Shown here piece by piece: positions 26,623-29,450 of a DNA stretch of 29,450 bases. Positions within the stretch are counted from its first letter, which is position 1; each line of letters starts with the position of its first letter. Both the position numbers and the translations under genes were made by a program. This stretch comes from Chrysochromulina tobinii (taxonomy: Eukaryota; Haptophyta; Prymnesiales; Chrysochromulinaceae), in the NCBI GenBank assembly GCA_001275005.1, contig JWZX01002741.1, positions 1 to 29,450 of the forward strand, written 5' to 3'. Below the pieces are notes generated by a model. It saw only the letters and a list, made by a program, of their open reading frames with translations, had not been told where the DNA came from and searched no databases.

Positions 26623-27944
26623 ATGAAGATTCCGTTTCGGTGCGATTCACGGGCGCTCCGCTCCGATACGATGCGCAGTCGGATGACTCTTTCATTCGTC
26701 GGCGTCTCCGTCGTGGCCACGATGGTGGTGCCCGGACATTGCTATGGCACGGTCCGCACCTGGGAACATCAGGCCGCCGTCGGTCGCACTCCACTCGTCG
26801 ACCTGAGCTCTCTCGCCGACCTGCCAGCTGGAGTCAGCGTCTACGGCAAGGCAGAGTTTTCGAACCCGAGCGGCTCCATCAAGGATCGGATAGTAGAATT
26901 CATCCTTGACGAGCATGAGCGCACCGGCAAGCTGGTGAGGCATAGCGGACAAACTATCGTCGCTGCATCTTCTGGCAACACCGCCGCCGCGCTCGCCATG
27001 TTCTCTGCGATGCGAGGCTATCAATGCAAGCTGATTACCAATCGGAAGACGAGTCAGGAGAAGATCCAGCAGCTCGGTGCCTACGGTGCGGAGGTGATCA
27101 TCACGGCGTCCGGCGTGCCCGTCGACAGCCCAGAGCATTACCAGAACGTCGAGACGCGCTTAGTCGCCGAGAACCCCTCATGGATCGGCCTCAACCAATG
27201 TAAGCAAGCCAAGAAGCCTGGTCGCAGCCTGATTGTAGCGCCTCGAACCGCCTGACTCGGCGCCCGTCTCGGAGTGGCCTCTCTGGGTTCGGCAAGGGCT
27301 TGAGGCTTGACCTGGGTGTGTGCCCGTGCGTGCGCCTCACAGACGACAACCCTCTCAACCCCGAAGCTTACTATCGCACTCTCGGGCCGGAGCTGTGGGA
27401 AGGGACCGACGGCACCATCACGCACTTTGTAGCGGCGGGGTCGACTGGCGGTACCGTGAGCGGCACGGCGCGCTATCTCAAGGAGCGCAATCCGAACATC
27501 CAGATCGTGATGCCCGACCCGCTCGGCTCGATCTTCTACGACAAGTGGGCCCATGACCGCATGGTTCAGCCTAAGAGCTTCGAAGTGGAAGGAGTGGGGA
27601 AGGACTCGATCCCCAAGGCACTCAACCTCAGCTACATCGACGCGATGCCGCGCTTTTCCGACGAGCAGGCCTTCTCGACGAGCCGCCTGATTGCGAGGAG
27701 GCTCGGAATGATGGTGGGCGGCTCCGCGGGAGGGAACGTGCACGCTGCACTCGAACTTGCGAAGACGCTGCAGGGCCCCGCGGTCGTCGTAGCCATCCTG
27801 TGCGACAGCGGCACCAAATATCTCTCCAAGATTTTCAACGACCAATGGATGAACGCCAAGGGCTTCAAGACGGATGAGGCGGAGGGTGGCGTGTCGTGGG
27901 ACCATTTCAAGGTTGGAAGTCTCGGCTACACGGACATCTTGTGA
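26623..27944 (+). CDS. PLP-dependent cysteine synthase/cystathionine beta-synthase-type enzyme, two exons
   Basis: Model: join(26623..27199, 27343..27944), 392 residues; an alternative ATG at 26671 gives 376. Intron CCAAT|GTAAGC...CCTCACAG|ACGAC, 143 bases; splicing gives GLNQYDNPLNP, the conserved family segment. The N-terminus has a hydrophobic stretch (MTLSFVGVSVVATMVVPGHC) suggesting a signal or bipartite leader. Core: VGRTPLVDL, NPSGSIKDR with the PLP Lys at about 87, ASSGNTAAALA, GSTGGTVSGTARYL (phosphate loop), DPLGS, FEVEGVGKDSIP and GGSAGGNV. DPLGS and EVEGxGxDxIP resemble cystathionine beta-synthase more than bacterial CysK. The heme-binding N-terminus and regulatory CBS domains are absent. 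Such enzymes make cysteine or cystathionine by beta-replacement on (acetyl)serine; which substrate applies here is not visible. Confidence 0.88.
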
Positions 27945-28199
27945 GTTTGTCATGGACTCTCTCCTGCGTGTGGACGCCCACCGCGGCGCGCACGACGACT
28001 ACATAACGTAGTTAGGGGTCTGGAACTGTGCTTTGAGCGATCAGGCAACGCCAAGGTCACAGTACCGTGGGTACTTGAACGTTGTACAATTCAGAAACAC
28101 GTGGCAAAAAGTCAATCTGATTCATACTCATAGAGGTATCACCGTGTTGGAGCTGCGTAGAAAGCTGGCGCCGTGGCGGGCGTTTTTTTCGCTGTTTCG
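27945..28199. promoter_or_regulatory. Intergenic region with probable promoter of the hydroxylase-like gene
   Basis: 255 bases between two plus-strand genes. No clear TATA box; ends with a T-rich tract (CGTTTTTTTCGCTGTTTCG) directly before the ATG at 28200. Positional inference only. Confidence 0.35.
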
Positions 28200-29219
28200 A
28201 TGAGAGTTCGGGGGCTTTGGGTCCTCCTCTGCACCTCGTGGGAGGCCGATGCTTTCGCGGTAGGTGGCACGGGCAATGCCGCTTATGCCGCAACATACGG
28301 CAGTGCGGCCAAGGTGGACCAAGCCGCATACGAGAACGCCGACTTCTGGAAACAAGTAAAGGCTGAAGTTCCCGGGTTCGACGATGCCCCGGAGCTCGCT
28401 CGCTACCGTGGCTGGGTTGCCAATCTGATAACGAAGCCGCCCGGCGAGTGCAAGGTGCTCGAAACGGGCCAAGAGGTACTCACGCAGTACGTCTTTCCGG
28501 GGCTGCAGGATCCTGCGACCGTCAAACGGGTCGCGTTTCCTTCGCTCCCGGAGGTGGAGGGAGTCTTGCGTGAGAAGGTGGCGCCGACGGCGCAGGCTGA
28601 GCTGGCCGAGCTGCTGCGTGCGCGTCCACTCGTAGACGATGATGCTCCCGCCGCCGAGGGCGATGGTGGTGAGATCTGGAATCGCTGCGCATGGTTCGGA
28701 TGGCAATTCCTTTCATTACGTGACGCCAAGCCGTGGATGGGCGGCACGATTCGCGCCTTGGAGGAGAATGGAGTGCCACTAGCGCATCGCTTCATTGGCA
28801 TCGCCAGGCAACGGGCTGACTGCCGTGGCACGCTGCACTCCGACCGACGCAACTATCTGCTCTCAACCCTGACCGGTCTCGAGGTGCCCACGGGGTGCGC
28901 TGTGGAAGTCCCGGGCCATGGCGAGCGCGTGCTGCGCAACGGCGAGGTGGTGGTGCTCGACAACACGTTCAAGCACGTGGTGTACAACGAGCATCCGACC
29001 AAGGACCGTTTCGTCCTCATGGCGGAGGTCTGGCACCCCGGACTCACGGAGCGCGAGCGCGAGGCTCTGGGCGTCACATTCGCTGTCAAGGACAGGTTCA
29101 CGCTCACCAACCTGCGACAGTGTCCCTGGGGATTCAGCGAGGAGGAGCTGACACGTGCGATTCAGTCGAAGGACTTTCTGAATCTGGACTTTTGGCGCCG
29201 AGCCTCTTACGGGCAATAA
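28200..29219 (+). CDS. Aspartyl/asparaginyl beta-hydroxylase-like protein (Fe(II)/2-oxoglutarate dioxygenase)
   Basis: Single exon, 339 residues, ATG at 28200. The leader MRVRGLWVLLCTSWEADAFA is short and hydrophobic, ending in an ADAFA site like the ASAF-type junction of secondary-plastid leaders. The C-terminal half matches the ASPH double-stranded beta-helix: HRFIGIA...TLHSDRRNYLLSTLTGLEVP (metal-ligand His at about 213), GERVLRNGEVVVLDNTFKHVVYN (second His at about 259), then DRFVLMAEVWHP with the Arg expected to bind 2-oxoglutarate (about 270). The family hydroxylates Asp/Asn in EGF-like domains in animals; homologues in algae and bacteria have mostly unknown substrates. The N-terminal half (about 35-160) has no recognised domain. 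Plastid location is inferred from the leader only. Confidence 0.8.
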   Translation: MRVRGLWVLLCTSWEADAFAVGGTGNAAYAATYGSAAKVDQAAYENADFWKQVKAEVPGFDDAPELARYRGWVANLITKPPGECKVLETGQEVLTQYVFPGLQDPATVKRVAFPSLPEVEGVLREKVAPTAQAELAELLRARPLVDDDAPAAEGDGGEIWNRCAWFGWQFLSLRDAKPWMGGTIRALEENGVPLAHRFIGIARQRADCRGTLHSDRRNYLLSTLTGLEVPTGCAVEVPGHGERVLRNGEVVVLDNTFKHVVYNEHPTKDRFVLMAEVWHPGLTEREREALGVTFAVKDRFTLTNLRQCPWGFSEEELTRAIQSKDFLNLDFWRRASYGQ

Positions 29220-29450
29220 TGTTATGAATGACTTTTCTATCGCGAAACGCCCCGGTATCTCACACGACTCATCACGTACATGTACCCGGCTCCCCCCGGT
29301 GTTTTTTTTAGAAACGGTCGTACGGTACCAGTATATACAACTCCACAAGACAATGTCACACGCAATGGGTAGGTACCACTTGTCGAGGACCGACAGGGGG
29401 GCGCGTTCTGGAAGGGGTATTCAAGTTGCCCCTTAGCCCGCCGCAGGCGC
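29220..29450. other. 3' flank at the window edge
   Basis: No gene is recognised in the last 231 bases. A CAGTATATACAACT motif at about 29330-29343 is TATA-like on either strand, and could serve a gene starting beyond the window. Confidence 0.35.

Noticed and set aside
28128-28706. Minus-strand frame opposite the hydroxylase-like gene
   Set aside because: The plus-strand frame carries the ASPH His/His/Arg pattern and a leader; the minus frame has no recognisable feature.

Overview
The window looks like nuclear DNA of a GC-rich, intron-bearing unicellular alga. Reasons: short GT-AG introns (65 to 510 bases), a giant CHD-type chromatin remodeler, MORN and PHD/chromodomain proteins, and several proteins with N-terminal signal sequences followed by domains that are plastid-located in plants (adenylate kinase, NUDX20/24-type Nudix, thylakoid-type cyclophilin). 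High GC, amino-acid homopolymers and bipartite-looking leaders fit a haptophyte or another secondary-plastid alga. The lineage is my inference; no rRNA or organelle marker is present.

Layout. 1-848 (+): 3' part of a KptA/Tpt1-like tRNA 2'-phosphotransferase. 1005-2381 (+): a divergent leucyl/phenylalanyl-tRNA protein transferase (Aat) homologue carrying a large Gly-rich insertion. 2802-6180 (-): a seven-exon gene fusing adenylate kinase to a DUF4743-type Nudix hydrolase; its 5' flank is duplicated at 6549-6745. 7554-8356 (+): a three-exon MORN-repeat protein. 9257-10048 (-): a divergent cyclophilin with C-terminal hydrophobic segments. 10455-20814 (-): an eight-exon CHD-like remodeler of about 3226 residues. 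21000-22031 (-): a PfkB-family sugar/nucleoside kinase, divergent from 22169-25285 (+), a Gln/Glu- and Ala/Glu/Lys-rich coiled-coil protein. 25489-26316 (+): an unrecognised Cys-containing protein. 26623-27944 (+): a two-exon PLP enzyme of the cysteine synthase/cystathionine beta-synthase fold. 28200-29219 (+): an aspartyl/asparaginyl beta-hydroxylase-like protein.

The most unusual signal is in the introns. At least six introns of two unrelated minus-strand genes share the same 3' end (CCTCCCTCATCAG or close variants) and are built from a roughly 10-base unit (CTGATNNCCT in the sense strand) that itself resembles a branch-point plus pyrimidine stretch. This is what an introner family would look like. 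A second set of introns begins with a copy of the first bases of the following exon, or ends with a copy of the preceding exon. The clearest case is a 74-base intron between 23-base direct repeats that also contains a 21-base inverted copy of its upstream exon. The region seems to record intron birth by tandem duplication and template switching.

Functionally, the genes are mostly unlinked housekeeping functions: RNA and protein modification, nucleotide/cofactor metabolism, chromatin and sulfur amino acids. The adenylate kinase-Nudix fusion is the strongest candidate for a new biochemical pairing, plausibly in thiamin-diphosphate or nucleotide housekeeping in the plastid.
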